Of a DNA stretch of 64,000 nucleotides, positions 10,065 to 19,200 are shown one piece after another. Position 1 is the stretch's first letter. The number at the start of each line of letters is the position of its first letter. This stretch comes from Salminus brasiliensis (Eukaryota; Chordata; Actinopteri; Characiformes; Bryconidae): assembly GCF_030463535.1 (NCBI RefSeq), contig NC_132900.1, forward strand, positions 29,655,721-29,719,720, in the 5' to 3' direction. The notes below the pieces were generated by a model. That model did not search any database, was not told where the DNA came from, and worked only from the letters and a program-made list of their open reading frames with translations. Made by a program: the position numbers and the translations under genes.

Positions 10065-12358
10065 AGACCGGTTGGACCTGTCAGAGTCTGGCTTCAGACC
10101 ACAGAGCAATTCTTTGTTGGAGGCGCTTTAGCACCTAATCCTGAAGGTCATAAGGTCATAAGCCCTGTCTAAACAGCCCGGTTGGGAACGGCCAATTTGA
10201 GTGCCTGTTCCTTTAAATGATAATGACCCACTGCTGACCCCACCCCCTACACCCCCCCACACGTTCGTAACAACCCCAAGCAATACCAACTAGCAAATTT
10301 CCAACTGCTGCCAATGCGACATCGTCGAGCAGCCGACACACCGCACCAGCTAACAGATGCCTGTGCCGGCCAACATAGCTTTAAGAGTGACAAGGGGAGA
10401 GAGCGCCATCTACCCACCCAGAGAGAGCATGGCCAATTGTGCTCTCTCAGACTCCAGCTGCTGATGGCAAAGCAGCATGACTTGGGATTTCAACTTGCGG
10501 GATTTGAATAGTGACACGGCAATAGACTATTATTGGAGTTTTTTTTTTTGGAGTTTCCCACCAGGATGAACCCCCTCTGAAGTCAAAAGCAGACGTCAAA
10601 CTTTTCAAAGCAGCATAAACTTCTGGGCAGCATGAACTTTGATCTACAATCAAAGCATTTATGTGGCGTAAAATGAAAAACTTTAATATAAAAAAAAAAA
10701 CCCAAATATTTATAAAAACATTTAATAGCCTCTTTTTTTAATTTCCCACACAAACCACATAAGTCAGGTGAGCGAGTTCCACCTCGGAGAACATGCACTT
10801 GAAAGCACCATTAGACTTTACTTCTAAGTTTATTCTCATTAGTTTGCTTGTTTACATTTACAGCTTCCATTTACTTCACCTTGAGTTCATCTCTTTATCT
10901 CCCTCTCTCGCGCCACCCACACATACTCTCTTGCTCTCTCGCCCTCTCTCTCTCTCTACAGACCCACATGCTAGAGTGTGACAGTACTTTTGTTTTCCAG
11001 CGCGACAAAAATCTGACGAGCGTCCAGATCTGGATCGAAAGGCTGAAACGGACGCATAGTGCCGAGAGTTCCCCACCACATCTGCAAACGAAAAGAATGA
11101 ACTCAGTGAACAAAGGAATGAAGAAAATGTAAACAGCAGGCTGTTAGGAATCCATACACAGCAGCTTACGTACCGTCTCTTTCCCTGGATTGTACTCGAT
11201 GTTGTCCACTGGACTCTCCATTTCTAAGTACTGACTGCGGATTGGTGAAAAAAGAGACGGTTCGGGATGTCAGTGTGGAAAGTTCTTCAACACTTCTCTC
11301 AATTTCCACTGATTTCTGAAAACATTGCTCACACGGTAAAGAAAGTCGTTCAGAGTGTGGGGGTTTGGTGTGAAATTGTGGTTCACTGTGAAGAAACATG
11401 AAAAAACAGAAAAACAGGCAGGCCTAGTTTTACCGGTCCACCAGCAGCTGCACAGGACGGTCAATAGGATTTCAACAGTGGGGTGTTTGGGACCAAAACA
11501 TCTGCTATTTATTGTGAAAAGGGTTCTGTGGCCTACACTGACCTCTATAATGCTTCCTGTACGGGACTCAAGCCTCGCCCTTAGAGCCTTAAGATGTAGA
11601 GGGCCCAGGACCTCATGAAGATGGCTTAGGACTAACGCCTCAGCGATGCTAATGCCACGGTTACATCAATGCTGTGTGGGGCCGGTGTCCAGCAGCCGGC
11701 AGTCTAACAGTGTGGTAGCGATGCTGTGGTAGCAGAGTCTACATGCAGTCGCTGCGGACTTTCACACACATTAATGCCACAGTGTGTCTTCACACCACTT
11801 TCCTTTACAGTCATATTTCCAGCATGGAGAGCCAACCTCAGCTTAACCTAAGAGCACAGCTCCTCTCAGCAGCTCAGATACTTGCTAGCTTTGTGGCTAA
11901 ATGTAGCCCTCAGACCATCAGTACCAGAAAATCTCTTTTCCAGGCAAACAGGAGGCAGATCTTGGGGCACATGTGGGCCTCAACAAGCCCAAGCGTAAAA
12001 GAACGTCCCAACCATTAGATGTGTAAAATTTTGTGAAACAGTAAAACTGCTCCAACACCTGGATCCGTTCACCACCAGTATGTTTCTTAAGAAACCACTT
12101 AGAAAAGTTCACATCTTAGAAAATCAAAGAAAATTTTAATTAAGGAACTTAACATGAAGAGCTAATATGGAGCTGAAGAATGGTAGAAGTAGGTACATGT
12201 GAGTAGAGATAATTAAGTAGAGGTAGAAGGAAGAAGAAATAATAAAATTAATTAATTAATTGTAGAAATTTTAGCATAAAAAAAAAACAACAACCCTGAG
12301 GTGAGCCAGCTAGGCCACCCCAGTTGGCTACTTACCGTGGATCCTCCAGCTTTTCCAT
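3690..12358 (-). CDS. anxa9: Annexin (A9/A2 group), complete 13-exon coding region, 332 aa
   Basis: Annexins bind acidic phospholipid membranes, usually through calcium. Coding exons (minus strand): 12358-12336, 11234-11174, 11042-10988, 10024-9930, 9820-9707, 9603-9513, 8696-8617, 6941-6882, 6389-6299, 5574-5479, 5211-5153, 5059-4949, 3752-3690. All phases join without a stop, giving 999 nt including TAG. The product has a 28-residue N-terminus and four annexin repeats starting near residues 29, 100, 185 and 260. Diagnostic motifs include LTNRTNAQRQ (repeat 1), GLGTDE at 117-122 (repeat 2), IQNTPLYLA (repeat 4) and the C-terminal ending LCRSEDI. That ending and the loss of GxGT loops in repeats 1, 3 and 4 resemble ANXA9 (ending LCRAEDM); repeat 1 resembles ANXA2. 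The short N-terminus lacks the S100A10-binding start of ANXA2. The gene is certainly an annexin; anxa9 orthology is an inference supported by linkage to tpm3 and arhgef2. Confidence 0.88.
3823..3999. mobile_element. Short inverted-repeat element, family C copy 1
   Basis: It begins TTTAAAGCAACAATATGTAA and ends with the near reverse complement (ACATATTGCTGCTTTAAA). The internal core 'CTGACTGTAGGGGGAGCCC' recurs at 5606-5684 and 25196-25569. It has no coding capacity, so it is a non-autonomous element of unknown superfamily, in the last annexin intron. Confidence 0.7.
4194..4797. mobile_element. Non-autonomous DNA transposon, family B, full copy (about 600 bp)
   Basis: Imperfect terminal inverted repeats: the left end reads ATGGACAAAAGTATTGGGAC and the right end reads the reverse, with 'CCAAATACTTTTTTTTGTCC'. 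The interior is non-coding; the apparent open frames on both strands are chance. The ends are related to family A, suggesting that one transposase moved both. It lies in the last annexin intron. Confidence 0.75.
4949..5059 (-). CDS. anxa9: Annexin exon 12: repeat 4 lacking the calcium loop
   Basis: The 37 codons begin KNAVVRGIMVGRSEEDLL. In ANXA2 the matching exon begins with GKGTRDKV before the conserved IMV.RSE.D core; here the exon is shorter and GxGT is absent. No alternative upstream AG would restore it in frame, so the loss appears genuine. The donor is gtcagt. Confidence 0.8.
5606..5684. repeat. Family C fragment
   Basis: This is the right half of the family C element (core 'CTGACTGTAGGGGGAGCCC', end 'TATTGCTGCTTTAA'). 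It lies just upstream (minus strand) of the annexin exon 5574-5479. Confidence 0.65.
5962..6092. repeat. Family B transposon fragment (left end only)
   Basis: It matches the first 130 bp of the element at 4194-4797: the same 'AAGTATTGGGACACCTACAC' terminus, then 'ACATCCCGTTCTAAACC' and 'GAGCTCTAACAGCAG'. The remainder is missing. Confidence 0.7.
6466..6862. repeat. (GA)n microsatellite with GAGAGCTA interruptions, about 400 bp
   Basis: Almost pure GA dinucleotides interrupted by AGC and GCTA steps at semi-regular spacing. On the gene strand this is a 400-nt CT tract. It starts only about 20 nt downstream of the donor of the annexin exon 6941-6882. Confidence 0.95.
7040..8490. repeat. Degenerate AAAGGGTTCT / AGAACCCTT repeat field in an annexin intron
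   Basis: The words AAAGGGTTCTATAT, AAAGAACCCTT and 'GAACCATTCAAGCATTTAAA' recur many times on both strands from 7040-7500 and 7855-8490. These look like overlapping copies of a small foldback repeat, split in the middle by the SINE at 7517-7827. No exon was seen between 6942 and 8616. Confidence 0.7.
7517..7827 (+). mobile_element. tRNA-derived SINE with poly(A) tail
   Basis: The tRNA-like head has an A box (TGGCTCAGCGG, from 7525) and a B box (GGTTCGATTCC, 7570-7580), matching an RNA polymerase III internal promoter. It is followed by an unrelated body ('TTGGGCCCTTGAGCAAGGCC', a TG-rich patch, 'ATGCGGAGGACACATTTCGC') and a 29-base poly(A) tail at 7799-7827. The long pure tail suggests recent insertion. 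A head-less second copy lies at 28741-28953 in the opposite orientation. Confidence 0.88.
8827..9272 (+). mobile_element. Family A inverted-repeat transposon, copy 1
   Basis: It starts near 'CAGACAAAAGTATTTGGACA' and ends with 'GTGTCCACAAACATATGGAC' followed by ATGTAGTG, which are inverted with respect to each other. The interior carries family words 'GATTTTGGAGGAGCA', 'TTCCAGAGAACACAG' and 'CTCAATGCTGGGGGG'. It has no transposase. It sits in the annexin intron between exons 7 and 6. Confidence 0.8.
9513..9603 (-). CDS. anxa9: Annexin exon 6: repeat 2 calcium loop
   Basis: This exon encodes G-L-G-T-D-E at residues 117-122, the type II calcium loop (GxGT). The acidic partner, 38 residues further on, is Glu159 in the next exon (motif SETSK, exon 8696-8617). 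It is the only repeat of the four that keeps the full GxGT...D/E signature, so any remaining calcium-dependent membrane binding should depend on it. Confidence 0.85.
9618..9638. repeat. (CA)n microsatellite
   Basis: A short CA run, directly upstream on the minus strand of the acceptor of the annexin exon 9603-9513. There it replaces much of the usual pyrimidine tract with TG repeats. Confidence 0.85.
10030..10062. repeat. (CA)n microsatellite
   Basis: A CA run of about 16 units, just upstream on the minus strand of the acceptor for annexin exon 10024-9930. Confidence 0.9.
10063..10987. other. Annexin intron, no recognised element
   Basis: Intron between annexin exons 3 and 4. It contains short poly(A)/poly(T) runs and a CT-rich patch near 10930-10960. 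No exon, RNA gene or repeated element was recognised. Confidence 0.4.
11235..12335. other. Annexin intron 1
   Basis: Intron between the tiny start exon and exon 2. I see no repeat family member and no extra exon. All open frames here are short and lack family resemblance. Confidence 0.4.
12336..12358 (-). CDS. anxa9: Annexin coding exon 1 (very short, start codon)
   Basis: Only 23 nt: ATG plus codons for EKLEDP and two bases of an Arg codon, then a strong gtaagt donor. It was chosen because the two leftover bases (CG) join the first base of the exon at 11234 to continue the frame as RQYLEMESP. If it were wrong, translation could start at the in-frame ATG inside the second exon (MESPVDN), which would shorten the protein by 11 residues. 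Confidence 0.65.
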
Positions 12359-12597
12359 TGACCAGCCTGTGTCTGTCTGTAGGACACTGCTCTACCTGCC
12401 GAGTGAATGACTGTTGGACCTGAGCTGGAGCTGTCTCTCGTTACGTTTGCTGATAAGGGTGTGATGTAGACTCAGCTGCTGACAAATATTATGACTGGAC
12501 TCTCCAATGACCGCCTGAGGCGCTTCAGAAACACGGTTTGTTAAGGATGGGCTTAAGGTAGGAGTCATTTAGAAGGTTGTAGGAGTGTGTAACAGAA

Positions 12598-12842
12598 TAG
12601 TGTGGACAAAAGTATTGGGACACCTGCTCATTCCTTGTTGCTCCTGAAATCAATATCATTAAAAATGGTCGGAGTAACTGTCTCTACTGTCCAGGGAAGA
12701 AGGCTTTCTACTAGATTTTGGAGGAGCATTGCTGTGAGGATTTGACTGCACTCAGCGACAAGAGTGTTAGTGAGGACAGGATGTTTGATGATCGCAAAAG
12801 AACTGGATGGAGCACCATCCATCATTCCAGAGAACCTCCAGA
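12598..12842 (+). mobile_element. Family A transposon, copy 2 (right end missing)
   Basis: It has a good left terminus (GGACAAAAGTATTGGGACAC), then family words 'CTAGATTTTGGAGGAGCATT' and 'CATTCCAGAGAAC', and then the similarity stops. It lies in the spacer upstream of the annexin start. Confidence 0.75.
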
Positions 12843-12934
12843 GACAATTTCCCCACACCATTACAACACCTCCTCCACCAGACTGGACTGGACTGTTGAC
12901 GAAAGGGAGGATGGGTTCATGGATTTAGGCTGTC

Positions 12935-13330
12935 GGCGCCAGCTTCTGACCCTACCAGGCTACGCTTCTCCAGCTGTCCGGTGTAGGTGAGCCTGTGCTG
13001 AGCCACTGCAGCCTCAGCTTTCTGGTCTTGGCTGACAGACGTGGTCTTCTGCTGTTGTAGCTCATCCTCCTTAAATTCGGCCGTGTTGATGGTCATTCTG
13101 AGATGCTTTTCGGCTCATCGCAGCTGTACAGAGTGGTTATGTGAGCTACTGTAGCCTTTCTCAGCAGGTCTAGGAATTCTCAAGCCAGCCACTTCTGACA
13201 CCAACAATCACAATACACCCAAAATCTGAGATCAGATTTTTGTCCTGGTTCTATTGGTTGGTACGAATGATGGTAGATGTTTTAATGCATTTCACTGATT
13301 AGATAATTGCATGTGTACGTATGTGTGCAT
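12935..13330. repeat. Dispersed teleost-type repeat fragment
   Basis: The segment 'GAGTGGTTATGTGAGCTACT' ... 'GTAGCCTTTCTCAGCAGG' ... 'ACTGATTAGATAATTGCATG' matches, from memory, a very common fish repeat whose other end reads CCACTTTATTAGG. A fragment of that other end is at 50595-50672. Its class is uncertain. Confidence 0.45.
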
Positions 13331-14603
13331 GTGTTTGAGGAACAACGAGGAAGCAGAAACCTTATAATTCTGTATTGCTACTGTATATTTGACCAACACA
13401 ATACAAACAGGCAGTAAGTTCAAGTAATAAAAATAATAAAATTACAACATAAAAGTTAAAAAAAGTTACAAGGTTTACACTTAAAAGGGCTTTTTTAGTT
13501 TTTTTTTTCCTTTTTCAAAACTTTCCAAATATTTATACAGACAGATACATAATATACATAGTAGAGAGAGAGAGAGAAAAAAAACCCCTTCTACGTCCAG
13601 GAGTGGACTTCAGTTACGACTGGTCTGCTGACGGCCTGTCTTGTACGCAGCTATGTGAATGATGAAGGATGAGGTGGGTAAGAGCGAAGCCACCGTCTTT
13701 GCAAAACTCATGGCTCTGAAGGGTGAGGGAACGACGCATACCTGATGTCCTACAAGTAACAATCCATCGTTAGCGAACGGCCTAACCATGACAGCAGTTC
13801 TCATCTACTCTATTCAAATAAAGCATAATTTAACAGAATATTAATGACCAGCTAACCACTTTGGTCGTTTATCGATGTCTCTCGCAGTTCTTTATCATGC
13901 TTTCTCCTCTTTGACTCCATTGGTAATAAACCAACAACCCGCATTCGCCACCCTGTGGCCAATGGGAATAAATGCAGGTTTCAAGTCTCCCATGAGCTTC
14001 ATACTGTTAAAGGAGTAGTCCATGATTTTCATCCTAGTGTCCACCTTCTGCGTCGGTATGGTGCGGCCGATTAGCACAGGCAGTAATTTCGATGCGCTTT
14101 CCCATAATTTGTTAAGGCCGGAAAATGTGCTGATGCAAAGCGAGCTAGTACTGGAATTCAATGGGCAGATGCTGAAGCAGCAGCTCAATGCCCACTGGCT
14201 TCTACTCTACTGGATTCTCCTTTGCTACGTACAGACAAGCATCGTAGAAACGGTTCATGGCAAACATCCTAACAAGATGATCCAGGTAGAATAGGTGATG
14301 CACTCAATGCACACTAATAATGGAAGCCAGCAGGCACCTGCTTTAACATCTGCCCTTTGGTTTTTAATTCTAAGTGCAAGTGAAAACAAGCACAGTACAG
14401 ATGCAGAAGATGGAGATTACGTTAGAAAGCTCTGGGATGCTCCTTTAAGATATTCCTTTATATTTACTACTACTACTAGTAGGCGTGTACAAAGCACTAC
14501 TCACTTTCTTTTCAGTTACAATGCTCTGTGGTTGCAAGCTTACCCCTGGATCTTCTAAGGTTTGTATACAGTACATCCTCAACTCATCAACGCTTCCTAT
14601 CTT

Positions 14604-14609
14604 TTTATT
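14604..14609 (-). terminator. Candidate poly(A) signal of arhgef2
   Basis: AATAAA on the minus strand about 500 nt after the arhgef2 stop codon. It was chosen only by hexamer and distance, and other signals further down cannot be excluded. Confidence 0.3.
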
Positions 14610-15107
14610 TTCAGCCTTTTATCAGTTTCAGTCATCTGCACCATAGAAAAACAACAACACAAACAACAGAATAAACATAAAACGGCAGGCAGTAGTAGGC
14701 TACGGATCAAGATAAGACGTTACTCTCCGCGTATAAATTAAGAACGCTGCTGGAACAGCAGGTTATTACCTCTGTGCTTCTTCTGACATGAACATTTCCT
14801 TTTTCCCTTAAACTCTCCCTCTCTTTTTTTTTTTCCTCGTATCAAACAGGAAGGGAAAGCGTCTCGAACTCACACGAATGAAATGAGATTCAACTTGACT
14901 GCTAAAAAAACTAAAAACCTTCAATCAACCTTCGAGTTCTCTTAGCTCTAGCTATAGCGGGACGTATTAGGCCGCATATGCTCCTCTGAGGTGAACAGGA
15001 GGCTTGAGAAGCGTCCAGTGGCAGAGGAGGTTCGGCTCTGCGGCTGACTCCGATGTTGTGGTCGGGGTGGGTGGGCAGGCTGGCCTGGCTGGCTGGCTGG
15101 CTGGCTG

Positions 15108-16283
15108 TTAGGTATGAGCAGCGTCCGATCCTGCCTCGCCATCCGGGGCTTCGGTCCCACACTCGCTCTCTTCTGGGATGTCTTGGAGATCTATAAACAG
15201 AGAGTTAGTATTATTGATAGTTTATTTAATTTCATAATACATCATGAACGATCACTGACCCCAGATACAGTCAATCAGCCAAGTCATGTTCGTTATCTGA
15301 CATGTGCTTGTATAGTTTACAATAGGAGATGATAGGCTAATGTTGCTAACAAGCACTGGAGTGAGACCGTCACTAATCTCGTTGTATGTAAGGTCAGGGT
15401 GTTGGATGATCACCATTCCACCTCATCTCAATTTTGCCTGCTCATCTCAAAAAGTACTGGATGGAGCACCACCATCATTCCAGAGAACACAGCAGCTGCA
15501 CCACTCTACTCAATGCTCAATGCGGCTGGGGGGGGGGGGGGGGGGGGGGGGGCTTTATACCCCTCTATTTAGCCCACTGGGATTAGGCAGCATTGTGCTG
15601 ATAGTCTCCAATAGAGTCTCTTCTATTGACAACTGGAAAGCTGTTTGTGTCTATGCATTTGCACATCTAGTTGAATGCATCGTTAGTGTTTGAGGGGTGT
15701 CCACAAATATTTGGACATATAATGTATCTTTACAATGACTCAAAATCTTGCTCAACTGGCATGTGGGCACACTTCTTCAGGACAAGCTTGTCTGCTTTAC
15801 TCTCTATGGGAGAGATCTTATGTAGTAGGGTTGGGGGGGGTAGGGTGGTTTAGGAGGTAATGATGTAGTGTGTTGTCAGTCTTTAAAGAGGAGATCACAG
15901 AGACAGAAAGTTAAATATTGTCAGAGTACAGCGACTCCCACCCGCAGTGTAAACAGAGGGAAGAGAGTCAGACAGGATATTACCTTCTAACACACCCAGA
16001 GACGGAGAGATAGAACGCGAGAGATAGGAGAGGAGCGAAAGGTAAAGAGAGGGAAGGGCAGAATGGAGTTCTGATAGAATGGCTGATTCTGTCCGGTCAT
16101 GGCGTGATCCTTCACTAGCCTGCGGGCCTCACCTCTGGGGCTGTCTGAGCGTGGGGAAATCCGAACCTCTTCCTCTTCTTCAGAATCCTCTTCCTCGCTG
16201 CCCTCCTGCACGCCGTCTTCCTGGCAGGCTAACGGGGCGAGGGGGCCCTGACTGCTGTCACTTCCTCTTCTCGGAGTCGGAGT
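15108..16283 (-). CDS. arhgef2: arhgef2 last two exons: acidic tail and stop
   Basis: Exon 16283-16133 encodes [12 protein letters not shown], an acidic run ([14 protein letters not shown]) and ISPRSDSPR. Exon 15190-15108 encodes [10 protein letters not shown] and the last residues before TAA at 15110-15108. The DIPEE.E ending matches human GEF-H1. Relative to human, about 40 residues around the LYLSF segment have no counterpart. Confidence 0.9.
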
Positions 16284-19200
16284 CTTGGAAAAAACGAAGA
16301 GAGGCGTTAATAAAGAGCCGCAACGACTACAAAGCACCATACTGTACCACTGCAAACAAAGACCACGTGGAAAAAATGCACACACACAGTACCACTGGTG
16401 TGTAACTATGTGTCCAAATGTTTGTGGACGTCCCATCTAATAAATGTATTCAGCTACTTTAAGTTGCACACAGCCTGTCTAGTCCCTGTAGAGTAGTACT
16501 GCCAGTAGAATAGGACTATTCTCTGGAGCAGATAAACAAACATGAAGCTATTGGCACCATGCTGCCTAATGCCAGACGTTGGCTAGAGGGGTATAAAGCC
16601 CCCCAGCATTGAGCTGTGGAGCAGTGGAAGAACTGTGTTCTCTGGAATGATGGTGCTACCTAACTAACTAACAGGCGTCCAAATACTTTTGTCGAATGTG
16701 CTAATAACTGGAAATGCACAATGATATTTGAGTCATAACTGTATCAGCAGATAATTACATAATGATAAATTATCAACATCGGTCAGACGTTTAAATGTGA
16801 CTGATATGTTTATCTCCTAATTCTTGTTTTATTTATGTCAGACTGTCTTATTATTTTCTCATTCTGTTTTCATTTATTTTTATTATTTATTTGTTTCTAT
16901 CTTATATTATGTTCTTAATTAGTTTATTTACCTTTGTTGATTTTAGTTTTAGTTAACTGAACATTATATTTTCTTTTATTTTTCCATCACTTTTTGCTGT
17001 GACTTGATGATGTCGGTCTCTGTGGCCGAGACTTGATGATGTATTTAATAAGCTTCAGAAAAGCAGAAAATTGTTTAGTTGACTGCATATACATATAAAT
17101 ATTGTTATTCAGTAATATTTCAATATGCTGAAATATAATGTAGTCCCCAGAATATATGTTTAGATGTATTCAATATTTCAGTGTTAGAACCTAGAAATAA
17201 TAAGTTATTAATAACAGAAAATATACTGTAATTATCTGTAATTTTTGTCTAAATCTGCCTGAATATTTTATTTGATATCCACTTTTATTTATTTAAAAAT
17301 AATGTATTATTTAGTTTTACATTTTCATATAGATTATTTGTTTTCTTTTATTACATCACTGTTTTTTTATATCCTTGAAATTTAAAAAAATATTTTAGGC
17401 TGATTATTTGTGATATTTTATTACATTATTGTTTTTTTTTATATATTTAAACTTTTTTAGTCATTTTTTAGCTTTTATATCATATGCTTTTATATCATAT
17501 ATTTATATATGAAAACAGTGATACCACTCTTTTTTTTTTTTTTTTTTTTTGGCCTAATCGCTCACCTTCTGTGCTGCACCTGCATCTGTGCTGTCCTGTG
17601 TGTTGTTGCCGTTGCGTGTGGCTTGCAGTTCTCTGAGCTGCATCTCCAGCTGTGCCCGTGCTTTCTCGCTGTCCCGCAGCTTGTTCTCCAGGGGGCGCAG
17701 TCGCCCCACCTCCTCCTGCAGCAGGGAGAACTGCCGCTGCAGCAGCGTGTGTTCCCCTGGCACACCGCTCATGCCTTCTAGCAGGGCGTCTCTGGACAGG
17801 GAGCGGCTCAGCCGCACCGGGGAAGGGCCCAGTGGGACGGAGGTCGGGGTGGGTGGAGCCGAGCTGGGTGTACCGCTGTCCCACAGACACACCTCCAGGA
17901 TAGAGTCTTGCCTTATTACAGCAGCCTAGAGAGGGACAGAGAGAGAGAGAGTGGCCAAATTATATAAAGGAGGAGAAAACGGACAGCAGAATGCTGACGG
18001 CTACGTAGCCGCAGGTGGTCTCAGAGACTGACCTGTAGTGCGTGGAGATGAGTGCTGAGGTTGACGAGTCTTTGGCATACATCCTGAAACACAGACAGAA
18101 CAGTGTAGAGAGTTAGCTTGGGGCGTCCTACTTGAATAAGGTTGCATTTTGATAGATGAATGATCCAGTAACCATTCCGCACCTCATTGGGAGTCCTGTC
18201 CTGCAGCTGGTTGCCATTTCTGTCCTATAGAAAGGAGGGCAATTATGGTTCAGAAATGAGAAAATACTATAATTCATCAGTGGCTTGATTTTCTGACTTA
18301 ATGTTGATGTGAATTCTCCCCTTTAACGTCCTAGTTGCTGAAAAAGGTGCCATAGGATGCACTTATTTAAGCATGTATTTAATTTGTATTTTAATTTAGA
18401 AATAGGGGTGAAAAATACTCTGATGCAATTGTACAAGCCTATTTACCACCCTGTTATTTGCCTGAGATTTAAACACTGATTTTCCTTTTACAGAGAAGCT
18501 GGATTATGCCACCAGCGACTGACCACAGAACCCACCTATTATAGCATAGTTTAACACAGTAACAAGAGAGAAGAGCCGCTCTCCAGTATCAGCAGCACCG
18601 TTTTCTCCTGAAGCCATCGTCGTCTTTTAGTACAGACTGTGATGTAACAGTTTTGGGGTTTTGAAATCGGCCAGTTTTACAGCTCTGTTTTTGGTTCTGC
18701 TGGATGTTCTTTCGAAGGAGGGACACCAGTGTTTGATCATTTAACTATCTGGCCCTGAATGACCAAAATCAGCGCCTTACCTTCTGTGATGGACTGTTCC
18801 CATCATGAGTTCCATTAACCGAAACGGTCTCTCCATCTGTGTTTAGGGGAAAGGCAGAGATAGGAAGCATGGGAATATTAGGGAGTCTTTTTATAAAGGC
18901 ATGTCTTCTGTAAACAAACACAGAAGGCTGAAGACTTACTGCTCATTGGCACCTCCATGTGGTTCTGCACATTGTTGGAACTGCAGGACTGAGGAAGCTC
19001 GATGCTGGAGCCCAGGAGCAGTTCACTCAGTCTGTCCACTAATTTAAGGAACAGGGGAAAAATTATTAGACTTTATCCCCAGATGAATTAATAAGCAAAA
19101 GAATGTCTTCTTGGTTCTTGGTACAGAACAACTGCCATATTCATATTCTAATTATACCTAAAATTTATGGCTAAAAGGGTTTTTAAAAGTTTTGGCACCC

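Larger units (their letters stand above)
12359..15107 (-). other. Spacer with arhgef2 3' UTR and annexin upstream region
   Basis: The right part is the 3' UTR after the arhgef2 stop at 15108; the left part is upstream of the annexin ATG. A minus-strand AATAAA at 14609-14604 is a candidate arhgef2 poly(A) signal, giving a UTR of about 500 nt. No CpG-rich promoter is visible for the annexin. Apart from the repeats listed, nothing coding was recognised. Confidence 0.35.
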
